A DNA stretch of 64,000 nt, taken from Paenibacillus helianthi. Its GTDB lineage: Bacteria > Bacillota > Bacilli > Paenibacillales > Paenibacillaceae. Location of the stretch: contig NZ_LVWI01000048.1 of the NCBI RefSeq assembly GCF_001909055.1, positions 1 to 64,000 of the forward strand. Direction: 5' to 3'. The translations under genes and the position numbers were made by a program. The notes below the pieces were generated by a model. The model was not told where the DNA came from. It did not search any database and saw only the letters and a program-made list of their open reading frames with translations. Positions within the stretch are counted from its first letter, which is position 1. Every line of letters begins with the position of its first letter. Positions 1-8,571 of the stretch are shown here, piece after piece.

Positions 1-60
1 TTGCTCGACACTTCCATTTTACCAAAGGGCGATTTCTTTTTGTGATTTTTGAAAGAATTG

Positions 61-240
61 TAGGAACGTTCCCCCGCTTAAACAGCGGAGAGGACGGACT
101 GATTGCGGAAAAGCGGTAGCGGTCGCCTTGCTCTCCGGATTTTTACCGCTACGGGAAATAAATAAAATCTGGAGAGCACAGCGATTGTAGCAACGGTCCG
201 TTCGCGGAGCGTCCGCACCAAGTGCGCAAGTCCATCCAAC
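61..240. repeat. Structured non-coding region, possible dispersed repeat
   Basis: No gene is visible in the first 319 bases. The stretch contains nested inverted repeats: a 14-base arm at 130-143 pairs with 164-177 with one mismatch, and CGGTAGCGGT at about 114-123 is the reverse complement of ACCGCTAC(C/G)G at about 145-154. From memory, similar sequence recurs between genes in Paenibacillus genomes, so a dispersed repeat is likely, but the window holds only one copy and this cannot be proved here. Confidence 0.35.
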
Positions 241-251
241 TCAAAAACAGC

Positions 252-295
252 GGGGCTGTCTCAAGTAGCCATTTCATGGCTTTTGAGACAGCCCC
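252..295. terminator. Long bidirectional terminator-like hairpin
   Basis: GGGGCTGTCTCAA (252-264) is an exact reverse complement of 283-295, and AGCCAT/ATGGCT extends the stem towards a three-base loop. TTTT follows on the plus strand. It lies just downstream of the leftward small membrane gene and probably ends its transcript. The GGGCTGTCTCAA arm also resembles the ends of IS1182-type elements, but no transposase is nearby. Confidence 0.7.
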
Positions 296-319
296 TTTTC
301 TGATTAACATTGTATTCAA

Positions 320-544
320 CTAATTATTCTTCTGCTTTGCAACTTGCATACCGCCGATGATAAACATAATAATCCCAATTACTGCTAGAATAATCCGAAC
401 TAAAAATGGACTCAATGAAAACACAGCTTCACCCTGCCAGACCACTCCGAACAACCTTTCATCCAGCCCCACAATCGCCAATAATGGCTTAAGAAACAAA
501 CACAGCACTAATAATACTATCCCCCAAATAATATTGCTGTTCAT
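320..544 (-). CDS. Small two-helix membrane protein, unknown function
   Basis: Codes for about 74 residues beginning MNSNIIWG. The start at 544 is preferred over an in-frame ATG at 571 because AGAGG lies 8-9 bases before it, while the upstream ATG has no ribosome binding site. Two hydrophobic segments are clear (about residues 4-25 and 48-68), joined by a short loop with acidic residues, and a lysine-rich C-terminal end suggests a cytoplasmic tail. No family is recognised. It stands alone, ending 25 bases before a terminator-like hairpin. Confidence 0.6.
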   Translation of the reverse strand: MNSNIIWGIVLLVLCLFLKPLLAIVGLDERLFGVVWQGEAVFSLSPFLVRIILAVIGIIMFIIGGMQVAKQKNN

Positions 545-845
545 TGATTCAAAACCTCTTTTCCAATTCATTTTAACTTGGTCACTTTGGTGTGAAACTG
601 TACAAATAATTTAGCGGTATTTAATTGATTAACAAAATTAGATAAATTATCCACTTCAATGAGTATATCCTCGAATTATTCATAATGTAAATATTTTAGT
701 CGGCAGTGAATCCTGCACTCAAAAGGTAGACTGGCTACTCGCTGCGATAAACTGTCTTGGATAGTTTAGGTATACCTGATATTTACCCTTATACAATAAA
801 ACTTTCCGTGGTAGTGTGAACATAAAGACAATGGGGGGGATATTT

Positions 846-1754
846 GTGTTTTCTAGTGAAAATGTAGATATTGATAAAATAGACCTAGTTTATGACTATA
901 AAGATAGCAAAGTTTACAGGGATAGTTTTAATCAACTAGCGACTTTGGTTTTTGATATCAACTTTGAAGATTGGTATCAGAAAGGATTCTGGGATGATCG
1001 TTATATATGCCATTCTTTCATCAGAGATAATGTAGTGATTGCCAATGTATCCGTTAGCAAAATGGACTTGATGATAAATGGATTAAATAAAAAAGCGATT
1101 CAAATTGGCACAGTTATGACTCATCCTGATTTTAGAGGGAAAGGGCTTTCTGGAAAATTGATGAGGCACGTTCTAGATTTGTACGAGCATGATTGTGATA
1201 TCTTCTTCTTATTCGCTAATAGCAGTGTAATTGATTTATATCCAATATTTGGATTTGAATCCGTTGGTGAATCACAAATCAAACTTAAATATCTTCCCAC
1301 TCCAAATGCGGATACTACCTTGCGCAAGTTGAATTGTTCCCGTAAGGAAGACTTGGCATTTATCAAAAGAATGGTTTTGTCCCGCAGACCTGTTTCAGAA
1401 CAATTTGGTGATATTAATAACCTTGGACTCTTTATGTTTTACGCTATAAAAGTATTTCCCGAATCAATATATTATTCGCAAGAGGACGAGGCTATTATCG
1501 TCTATCAACAAGAAGATCATAACCTAAATTTATATGATGTAGTTAGTCAATGTGACGTTAATTTAGATCGCCTACTTAAGCGTATTGCTAATGAGCAAAC
1601 AGAATATATTCATTTTCATTTCACACCAGATCAATTGCCTGAGAACGTACAGTACGAGTGGATGGACAACAATGGTGATATGCTTTTTATAAAGTCTAAC
1701 TTTATTTTAGATCCAAGCTCAAAATTCTGTGTACCTGCATTAGCACATGCTTAG
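846..1754 (+). CDS. GNAT family N-acetyltransferase
   Basis: About 302 residues. The acetyl-CoA binding motif A is visible in the middle as IGTVMTHPDFRGKGLSGKLM (R-G-K-G-L-S-G loop), followed by FLFANSSVIDLYPIFGFE, the usual last helix-strand of a GNAT fold. A further 150 residues of unknown role follow, so it is roughly twice the length of a single GNAT domain. The GTG at 846 is chosen because a GGGGGGGA run (833-840) ends five bases before it; an upstream GTG at 816 is in frame without such a site. Base composition is clearly more AT-rich than the genes to its right, which suggests separate acquisition. The substrate cannot be inferred. Confidence 0.75.
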   Translation: MFSSENVDIDKIDLVYDYKDSKVYRDSFNQLATLVFDINFEDWYQKGFWDDRYICHSFIRDNVVIANVSVSKMDLMINGLNKKAIQIGTVMTHPDFRGKGLSGKLMRHVLDLYEHDCDIFFLFANSSVIDLYPIFGFESVGESQIKLKYLPTPNADTTLRKLNCSRKEDLAFIKRMVLSRRPVSEQFGDINNLGLFMFYAIKVFPESIYYSQEDEAIIVYQQEDHNLNLYDVVSQCDVNLDRLLKRIANEQTEYIHFHFTPDQLPENVQYEWMDNNGDMLFIKSNFILDPSSKFCVPALAHA

Positions 1755-1806
1755 AGTTATACTTTTCTTTTTCATACTTAACTCTAACGGAGAACGTTAG
1801 CGTTCA

Positions 1807-1862
1807 TTGAAACAGCGACAGTCTAGGACTTTATTTCTTGTCCCTTACTGTCGCTGTTTCAA
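1807..1862. terminator. Bidirectional terminator between convergent genes
   Basis: TTGAAACAGCGACAGT (1807-1822) is an exact reverse complement of 1847-1862, with further GGAC/GTCC pairing inside. It sits between the rightward acetyltransferase and the leftward GAP1-like gene, so it can end both transcripts. The rest of 1755-2027 shows no gene. Confidence 0.7.
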
Positions 1863-2027
1863 TTTCCAGGGTCAGTCAGATACTTTATTATCTGTTAATA
1901 CGCCCAGCCTTCGACTTCCCGGGTTCAACTCATGTAGACCATAAATTAGCAAAAATCTGAACTGCACGCGCCCCACACTCTCGGCTAATCGTGCTGTTCA
2001 GGATAAACTATATTCCACTGCCACGCA

Positions 2028-5000
2028 TCATTCGTTGTCCGTATTACCAGTCGCCTTAGGCGAAGGTTTAGTACTTGAAGTTGCATCTGCTCCGGCGCCC
2101 GGGGTGCTGTCTGCTGCCGTGCCCGAAGCCGGCTGCAGGATCAGCTTGTACTCCCCGGCGATGATCATGTCGCCTGCGGCCAGCTTCGCACCGGCCTCCA
2201 GCTGCACCGTCACCTCGAACGCGGATGCCTCCGGCACCGCTCCCGAGGCTCCGGGAGCTCCCGGCGCGGTGCCTCCCGCCGCCGGAGAAGGCGTGGCCGC
2301 GCCGGCGTTCCCACCCGCGGCCCCCTTCACACCAGCGCTCGCAGTCGCGCCGGTCTTCTGTCCGGCACCCGTGTCGGTGCCGTCAGTCGCTGCAGGCGCG
2401 CTTGCCTCCGCGCTGCCTTCTGCTCCAGCGGCTGCATCTGCGCCGCTGTCAGACCCTGCCGGCGCACTCGCATCCGTGCCGGAACCGGCGGCGCCCGGCT
2501 TCGGCGACACGACCAGGCAGCTGCCTGTCGTCGCCGTGACCTTGTAGTCCTCCGTCACATCGCCGGAGGACACCACGCGGACCTCCGCCGGTTTGAAGGC
2601 GGAGCAGTCGGCGGCAGCAGCAAAGGTGAACACCAGGCTGCCGCCTGTTGTCCCGCCGCCCAGCCGGACGGTGGCGGGAACTAGAGCACCAGCCCCACCT
2701 GTGGCGCTGGGCTGTGCGCTGCCTTCCGGCAGAGCCGTGTCCGCAGGGTCCGGCCGAAGCACGCTGACCGCGATCATAACAGCGATCAGCACAATACCCA
2801 GCACGCTGCCGGAGATCAGGAGTTGAAATCGGCTGCGGCTGACCCACCGCGCCAGCGGCGAAGCCAGCTGGGAGCGCGCTTCGTTGTATACATTTTGCAG
2901 TGCCGGGCCTGCGGCGGCGGTATAGCTTTTACGGAAATCACGGCTCTTGAACGCATCGCGGTCGCTGCTCAGGAAATACTTCAGAATAGCCCGGCGGTAA
3001 CCGGGCCACAGCTTTTTATTTGAAATAGAAAATAGCGGATTGCCCTGCGACCAGGCCAGGAAACGGTAGACCCTCTCTTTGTCGTCGCCCGCCTTACGCT
3101 TTATTAGTTCCATCAGCGTCTCATAATCCAGCGGTCCATCCTGTCGCTCGCTGCTGTGATAGAAGGCCAGCGGTACACGCTCGAACGGTTCAATATTACG
3201 CGATTCCTTCAGCCAGCGCCGTCCGAGCAGCTGCACATCATCCAGCTCTCTCGGCGATAGTCCGGCAAAAATCTCCTCTGTCGGCTTCTCCTCCCCGAAC
3301 CACCGATACGCAGCCCGGAGGGCGTTCGCCTTTTGCCGGGTAATCGCATCCAGCGGCGGCTGCCAGTCGGTCACCTCGCGGTAGCGCAGAAAAGAAATCT
3401 CCAGCAGCTGCTCCTGTGTCAGCTCGTCCAGCGAGACCCGGTTCAGCAGGAAGCGGTCCGCAGCCGTCATCAGCTCCTCCAGCAGCGACAGGGCTTCGGG
3501 ATAGAGCCCGCTTCCTCTGCGGCGCTCCTTTTCCGCCTTGTCCACGGAATCATGGATCGCCGCTACCGCCGCTACCGGATCAGCCTCCCGCTGCAGCTTC
3601 TCCAGCAGGTACTCCTTGACGGTATCACGGACAAACGACTGCTGCAGCGCTTCCGGCAGGAACCTGCCAAAGTGTACCACAAAGCGCAAAATGTCAGCAG
3701 ACCTTGACGCCGCAGACAGCCGGGACTCCATATAAGGCTCCAGCAGCGCCCGGCGGAAGATGGGCTGGGCCAGCACTCTTTTGAAGAAAGACGCACTTAG
3801 CTCATCATTGCTCTCGATCATACCGTAAGCTGCTGCCAGTGCGTCTTCACGGCCGGCAGACTGGGCATTCAGCATACCATTGATGAAATAATCGACAATC
3901 TTGACCCGGTAATTATGGTCCTTCAGCGTAAAATACTCCACAAACTGCTCCATAATCTCGGGCACAGGAATGCCTTTCTGCCGGATCAGATCATATTCGC
4001 GGTCAAACCGCTCCAGGAACATATCATTCAGCCTCACCCGGGAAGTGAGCGCACCCTCCGGCTTCAGGTAGGACAGCAATCCGCCCAGCACCGCCTGCTT
4101 ATTCTCTGTATACAGCTCTTCATTGCCCTGCTCGATCTCATAAAATACCGCCAGCTCGTTGTACAGCGCGAGCGACAGCTTGCGCTCCACGCTCTCCCCG
4201 GGCAGCAGCGAATCGGCAAAATGTGCGAAATCTTCCAGTCCGCGCTCCGGCTGTTTCAGTGTTTTCCAGGCCAGTTCGGCATAAGGCTGACGTGAATCAC
4301 CGAAGTCCGCATTCATGATCCGGCCCGAAGCGAGATCGAACACAAAATCCTTCTCGATGCTGCGGTCGCCAGGGCGGAGCGAGCCCTTTTCCACGAAGGT
4401 CAGATGGATATATTTACGGCTTTTGGGCTCGCTCGCATAGGTGATCACACCCAGTCTGCGGCGGAAATCATAAGGCAAAGATGCAAAAAGCACCTCCGTC
4501 AGCTCCACCGCGCGCCGGGATAGCTCTACAATCGGGACATCCAAAGCAACATATATTTTCTTCTTCCCGGCCACAGAGACCATCACAGCCTGGAGCAGCG
4601 ACTTGAACAGCTCCTCTGTGATGCCGAGTGCGCTCAGGATCGTCAGCGGATTCGTACTCCGCTCCTGCTGCAGGGCAGGAATAGCCGGAAGCTCCGGCAG
4701 TGTCCCGCCCAGCTCACCCGCATAACTGTCGGCAAAATCCGCATGGAGAAAGTCCCGGTAACCCTCCAGAATCTCCTCGGAGCGGATCGGCGGCACCACG
4801 AAATTATGGGCAAAAAAAGCGCTCCGCTGCCCTGTGAAATCCGCCGCCAGATACCGGCTCTGCCCAATGACTGTATCATTCGTCTCCGTATGGAACAAAT
4901 GCAGCGCGGCAGGATACAGTTCTTCATTCTTCTCACCGCGCGCCGTCAGCTCTGCCGGAGCATCGTAGAGGCAGAAGGGGTGCAGAATTTTTTTGACAAA

Positions 5001-5120
5001 ATTATGGTCCAGGCTCTCCGACTTCGCTACCGTATCGAATCCTTCTGTCGCCCGGTATACCCCGCGCCGCTCCCGGGTATACATCTGCTGGGTGATCATG
5101 GACCCTGAAAATCTGTTCAC
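2028..5120 (-). CDS. GAP1-N2-like GTPase-associated membrane protein
   Basis: 1030 residues, last gene of the leftward tubulin/GTPase operon. The N-terminus (YTRERRGVYRATEGFDTVAK, then DFTGQRSAFFAHNFVVPP at about 95-112) fits the GAP1-N2 type of GTPase-associated protein 1 described in GTPase-centred bacterial gene neighbourhoods. A long alpha-helical middle follows. One membrane segment lies at about 763-790, and the outside part is very rich in Ala, Gly, Ser, Thr and Pro (about 850-980) before a short folded end. The GTG start overlaps the stop of the GTPase gene by four bases (translational coupling), so the two products are probably partners. The family call rests on motif resemblance, not a profile search. 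Whether it really stimulates GTP hydrolysis is unknown. Confidence 0.6.
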   Translation of the reverse strand: MNRFSGSMITQQMYTRERRGVYRATEGFDTVAKSESLDHNFVKKILHPFCLYDAPAELTARGEKNEELYPAALHLFHTETNDTVIGQSRYLAADFTGQRSAFFAHNFVVPPIRSEEILEGYRDFLHADFADSYAGELGGTLPELPAIPALQQERSTNPLTILSALGITEELFKSLLQAVMVSVAGKKKIYVALDVPIVELSRRAVELTEVLFASLPYDFRRRLGVITYASEPKSRKYIHLTFVEKGSLRPGDRSIEKDFVFDLASGRIMNADFGDSRQPYAELAWKTLKQPERGLEDFAHFADSLLPGESVERKLSLALYNELAVFYEIEQGNEELYTENKQAVLGGLLSYLKPEGALTSRVRLNDMFLERFDREYDLIRQKGIPVPEIMEQFVEYFTLKDHNYRVKIVDYFINGMLNAQSAGREDALAAAYGMIESNDELSASFFKRVLAQPIFRRALLEPYMESRLSAASRSADILRFVVHFGRFLPEALQQSFVRDTVKEYLLEKLQREADPVAAVAAIHDSVDKAEKERRRGSGLYPEALSLLEELMTAADRFLLNRVSLDELTQEQLLEISFLRYREVTDWQPPLDAITRQKANALRAAYRWFGEEKPTEEIFAGLSPRELDDVQLLGRRWLKESRNIEPFERVPLAFYHSSERQDGPLDYETLMELIKRKAGDDKERVYRFLAWSQGNPLFSISNKKLWPGYRRAILKYFLSSDRDAFKSRDFRKSYTAAAGPALQNVYNEARSQLASPLARWVSRSRFQLLISGSVLGIVLIAVMIAVSVLRPDPADTALPEGSAQPSATGGAGALVPATVRLGGGTTGGSLVFTFAAAADCSAFKPAEVRVVSSGDVTEDYKVTATTGSCLVVSPKPGAAGSGTDASAPAGSDSGADAAAGAEGSAEASAPAATDGTDTGAGQKTGATASAGVKGAAGGNAGAATPSPAAGGTAPGAPGASGAVPEASAFEVTVQLEAGAKLAAGDMIIAGEYKLILQPASGTAADSTPGAGADATSSTKPSPKATGNTDNE

Positions 5121-6379
5121 GGCCCGTCGCTCCCCTCAATATAGTTCAGCTTGTGCAGCAGCCAGATGAAAGGCTCGTCCACACGGATTGGGCTGACTAC
5201 ACCTTCTATCCTCTGATTCACGGGATTGCTGCCCAGTGCCGACACGGCAAAATACCCCGTGTTCGCAAAATACACATCCATCGTATCCTTGAACGGCCGG
5301 TCTACCTTCTCAATGAAGCGGCGGATTTCGCCGTCGATGTTGTGGAACTCGTCCAGATTCAGCATTTTGCGGTGCACATAGTTATTGAACACATTGCTGT
5401 TGGACTTAATATAGTCACCGTCCTCATCCTTCAGTGAATGGAGCATGTCGCTCTTGGCAAGCACAACTGCGGTTGGGATATCGGTTTTACTCTTCTCCTG
5501 ATAGGCGATGAAATCACCGAACATGGTCAGCACCACATCGCGCGGCTCGTCATACTGCGAGACCCATTCGCCCGGACGGTCCCCGAAGTTGATGCGGATT
5601 TTCTCGCGGATGGAGCGGATCTGCAGCGGATCGACCATGAACAGGATGCCGGCAGAATTCTTGATATGCTGTCCGTGCAGCCCGAGATAGTCCTGATCGA
5701 CCATACCTTCACCCGCGACATCGAAGAATACCAGCGTCAGCGGCGGCTTGGACTCATCCTTGAATACAAATTGGAAAATAAACGGCTCCTGCATTTTCTC
5801 CTTCTGGGTCGAAGCCAGCAGATCGCCCCGCTCGAACAGCGGTTCTTCATACAGTGTGCGGAACTTGCGGCTGATCTCTGCATTCAGTGGCATGCAGGCT
5901 GCGTCAAAATGCCCCGCCGTCGTATGCTGGAGTGTATGGATCAGCGAGGTCATGTACACCGACTTCCCGACCTGGGAAGCGCCGATGATCGAAATAATAT
6001 TACTTGGCACCTTGCCTGCGGTCACGGGCAGCTCATTATGGCAGGACGGGCACAGCCGTCTGCGTGTAAGCACACCATAGCGGTCGGTGATGCCGGTCAG
6101 CACATGGTCCGTATAGTGGTGGTACTCCTCCGGAATATCCGCCGGATTCAGAATGGCTTCCATATCGTCAACCGTATCGAGGCCGAAACGCTCGCGGTAT
6201 TTGTTCAGTGCATCGTCTTCGCCCAGCGCATAATTCTCGTCATCCTCACGGCTGTGCATAGCCCGAAAGACCACATCCTCCGGCTGGAACCGGGTGAAGC
6301 AATACGGACAGACAATATCATAAAAAAGCGGCCGCTGCTGCGGCTGATTCTTTTTCTTAAACCGGTTAAAAAAAGACAT
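5117..6379 (-). CDS. Zinc-ribbon TRAFAC-type GTPase (DO-GTPase-like)
   Basis: 420 residues. Two CxxC pairs (C24/C27 CPYC; about 110-113 CPSC) form a split zinc ribbon in front of a P-loop domain with Walker A GASQVGKS (about 131-138), a switch II-like DVAGEG (about 219-224) and AKSD (about 306-309), which takes the place of the NKxD guanine-specificity motif. A double-GTPase or related TRAFAC GTPase is the best fit. AGGAGG precedes the ATG. It overlaps the downstream GAP1-like gene by four bases, so switch and putative regulator are made together. It lacks membrane segments and is probably recruited to the membrane by partners. Confidence 0.75.
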   Translation of the reverse strand: MSFFNRFKKKNQPQQRPLFYDIVCPYCFTRFQPEDVVFRAMHSREDDENYALGEDDALNKYRERFGLDTVDDMEAILNPADIPEEYHHYTDHVLTGITDRYGVLTRRRLCPSCHNELPVTAGKVPSNIISIIGASQVGKSVYMTSLIHTLQHTTAGHFDAACMPLNAEISRKFRTLYEEPLFERGDLLASTQKEKMQEPFIFQFVFKDESKPPLTLVFFDVAGEGMVDQDYLGLHGQHIKNSAGILFMVDPLQIRSIREKIRINFGDRPGEWVSQYDEPRDVVLTMFGDFIAYQEKSKTDIPTAVVLAKSDMLHSLKDEDGDYIKSNSNVFNNYVHRKMLNLDEFHNIDGEIRRFIEKVDRPFKDTMDVYFANTGYFAVSALGSNPVNQRIEGVVSPIRVDEPFIWLLHKLNYIEGSDGP

Positions 6380-6523
6380 CTCTTGTCCTCCTGAAAGTTT
6401 TGTGAGCTTCTGCTCCCTTAACTTGTGAGTGTTGAACGCTCGGCAGGCCCGCTGCCTTCAGTTCCTGCGCCCAGTGATACCCTTCCGAATGCCTTGCATC
6501 ACGTCAGCAGGCATTCTCTCCAC

Positions 6524-7159
6524 TTATTCAGGTATCAGTTCATAATACAATCCATATTTGCGGCCATCCGTAAAAAAGATACGGACAGCGTCCTCTTTGC
6601 CGATTTCGATCGGCGGAAGCACGTTGCGTCCGGCGGCAAAATCCTGGACGAACGGAAAGAGTACGCCGTCCTCTTTGGACGCCGGAAAACCGCCCCGTTT
6701 TTTCACATAGCACAGTACCTCTTTGGATACGGGCACTTCGGCCGTGAGCGTCATATGTACTGTTTTTTGCTTGCCAAACAAGCCTTTTTTCTGCTGGATG
6801 GAATAGTAGATCCGCGCTTTGCCGGCACTGACCAGCGTACGGTTGGCACCATCCCGCTGACGAACCAGCAGGATGTCTCCGCCATCGGCAAGCCGGACAT
6901 AAACGGTATAGACAACCAGGCCGATGTCATCCAGCCGGTCATGGTATCCGTTGTTCGCCTTGTACTCCTCACGGGTATAGAGCTTCATCCCAGGAGGAGG
7001 AAGCTCCAGGTTGTCCGGCGCCTCCGCAGGTGACTTATGAATGTAGACTGCCTGTACGCCGTCCGGCCAGTGCCACCGCAGTGTACAGAACCTGTCCTCC
7101 ATCCGGGAGGATACCTCCATAATTACCGGTGTGGAGGAATCAACCTCGGCGTACCTCAT
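6524..7159 (-). CDS. Beta-rich protein of the tubulin/GTPase operon, unknown function
   Basis: 211 residues with no recognised family. It has no signal peptide or membrane segment. The pattern LRWHWPDGVQAVYIHK near residues 27-42 resembles the first strands of a fibronectin type III or similar beta-sandwich, and the C-terminal half (VHMTLTAEV, AVRIFFTDGRKYGLYYEL) is also strand-rich, so two sandwich domains are likely. AAGGAG lies ten bases before the ATG. It lies between the membrane vWA gene and the GTPase gene; a 144-base gap without a gene follows. An adaptor role is an inference from position only. Confidence 0.55.
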   Translation of the reverse strand: MRYAEVDSSTPVIMEVSSRMEDRFCTLRWHWPDGVQAVYIHKSPAEAPDNLELPPPGMKLYTREEYKANNGYHDRLDDIGLVVYTVYVRLADGGDILLVRQRDGANRTLVSAGKARIYYSIQQKKGLFGKQKTVHMTLTAEVPVSKEVLCYVKKRGGFPASKEDGVLFPFVQDFAAGRNVLPPIEIGKEDAVRIFFTDGRKYGLYYELIPE

Positions 7160-7214
7160 GAATGTAGGCTCCTTTCCGTATCTCTTTCAGTATCTTTCAA
7201 TGTCTCTTTCACGA

Positions 7215-8492
7215 TCAGAACCCTTTGCTTCCCCGATTTCTGCGTGAGGACGGGAAGCCGTCCGACGCTGGCGAAGGAACTTCTGCGCCTCTTCCTCTTT
7301 TACGGGAAAGACGCCCCTCTCCGACTGGTATCACAAAGGTGAACAACGCAATGACGGCCGTTAGAACAAGCAGAGCCAGCAGACGGGTCATGGCATCCCC
7401 GAAGGAGTGGCCGTCCAGACCAAATTCCAGTATCAGGCCGGCGAGCAGGCCGGATACTGCGCCGCCTACGCCAAAGCTTCGCGCCAGATGCCGATTGTCA
7501 AACACAATGCCAAGCCCGATACCGAGAGCCGTACCTACCAGCAGCAGTGCCAGAATCCGCACCCCGGCATAATACGGGCTGTCTGCCGTTGAATCACTGC
7601 GCACCGTCATCAGCGTCCGGTCACCCAACCGGTCATAGATTTGTTGAAACACACCGCCGAGGAGCTCTGCATTCGTTACATCATAATATTGCCCGCCGGT
7701 TGTGGTGGCGATATTCTGAAGCAAAGCTGATCCCGAAGGATCATCCAGCGCCAGGCCAATGGTATTAACTGCAATCCCGCGGCCGACATACTCCGCAAGT
7801 TCCTTCGAGGTATCAAATTGGCTGAATCCGTCGGACAGCATGATTACCATAGCTCCACGCCCGGATGTATTGTCACTGTTTATAACACTCATGGCTTCCG
7901 TAAGTGCGGCGCTGAAATTCGTACCGCCTTCTGTGGTCTGCAGACTGCGAATAACCGAAGTTACCTTCTCACGGTTCGCAGTGCTGGACAGCGGGACCAG
8001 CGGCTGAACCACTGTGGCCTCCTGACTGAACGTCACCACGGCTACCTGGTTATCTTCATCCATGCGCTGTACCAGTGCTTCTGCAGCCGTATAACGGCTG
8101 TTGCCCGGATCGCTCTGCTTCATGCTGCCGGAGTCATCAATGACCATGACCACATCTTTTACCGGTCTCACGCCGCCGAAGTTCAGCTCATACACAAATT
8201 CCGTTACAGTGCCAACCGCGAACAGCATCACCAGCGTTACGGGCAGCAGCTTCCAGGATAAGCCCAGATATCGCTGCTTCCACGACAAGCCGTTCAATAG
8301 GGGCGAAATGATCTCCGCGAGCAAGCTGCCCAGCCCGACCCCAAGTGCTACAATGGCAAAATAGATGCCGATCAGTACGATCGACGGCAGATCATAAGGC
8401 CTGCTGTCCAGCAGCAGCTCACCTAACACAAAGGCAACTCCACCGCCAAGCAGACTGAAGAGGAGCAAGAGCAGATTGATTTTTCGCTGCAT
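7215..8492 (-). CDS. Membrane vWA-domain protein
   Basis: About 425 residues. Three hydrophobic segments near the N-terminus come before a von Willebrand A domain that has an intact metal site: DDSGSM at about 116-121 (DxSxS), the threonine in GGTNFSAA and the aspartate in LSDGFS. Two or three more membrane segments follow the domain, so the vWA unit is probably extracytoplasmic and the C-terminus (arginine-rich) cytoplasmic. The ATG at 8492 is chosen because AAAGGATGG lies upstream and it starts right at the membrane segment; an in-frame GTG at 8567, only four bases after the previous gene, would add 25 polar residues and cannot be excluded. It is the second vWA protein of the operon. Confidence 0.75.
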   Translation of the reverse strand: MQRKINLLLLLFSLLGGGVAFVLGELLLDSRPYDLPSIVLIGIYFAIVALGVGLGSLLAEIISPLLNGLSWKQRYLGLSWKLLPVTLVMLFAVGTVTEFVYELNFGGVRPVKDVVMVIDDSGSMKQSDPGNSRYTAAEALVQRMDEDNQVAVVTFSQEATVVQPLVPLSSTANREKVTSVIRSLQTTEGGTNFSAALTEAMSVINSDNTSGRGAMVIMLSDGFSQFDTSKELAEYVGRGIAVNTIGLALDDPSGSALLQNIATTTGGQYYDVTNAELLGGVFQQIYDRLGDRTLMTVRSDSTADSPYYAGVRILALLLVGTALGIGLGIVFDNRHLARSFGVGGAVSGLLAGLILEFGLDGHSFGDAMTRLLALLVLTAVIALFTFVIPVGEGRLSRKRGRGAEVPSPASDGFPSSRRNRGSKGF

Positions 8493-8571
8493 CGATATCC
8501 ATCCTTTCCCGGAAAAACTTGAATTGAGCTTATCTTCATTCTTGTGGCCATGACTATCTGCTTCCACTCAC

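Noticed and set aside
252..295. IS1182-like terminal inverted repeat
   Set aside because: The arm resembles such ends, but both arms lie in one small hairpin with a T-run and no transposase or target duplication is seen; a terminator is simpler.
5438..6394. 318-codon ORF on the plus strand opposite the zinc-ribbon GTPase
   Set aside because: Antisense shadow of a clear gene with Walker and zinc motifs; no ribosome binding site, no family resemblance.
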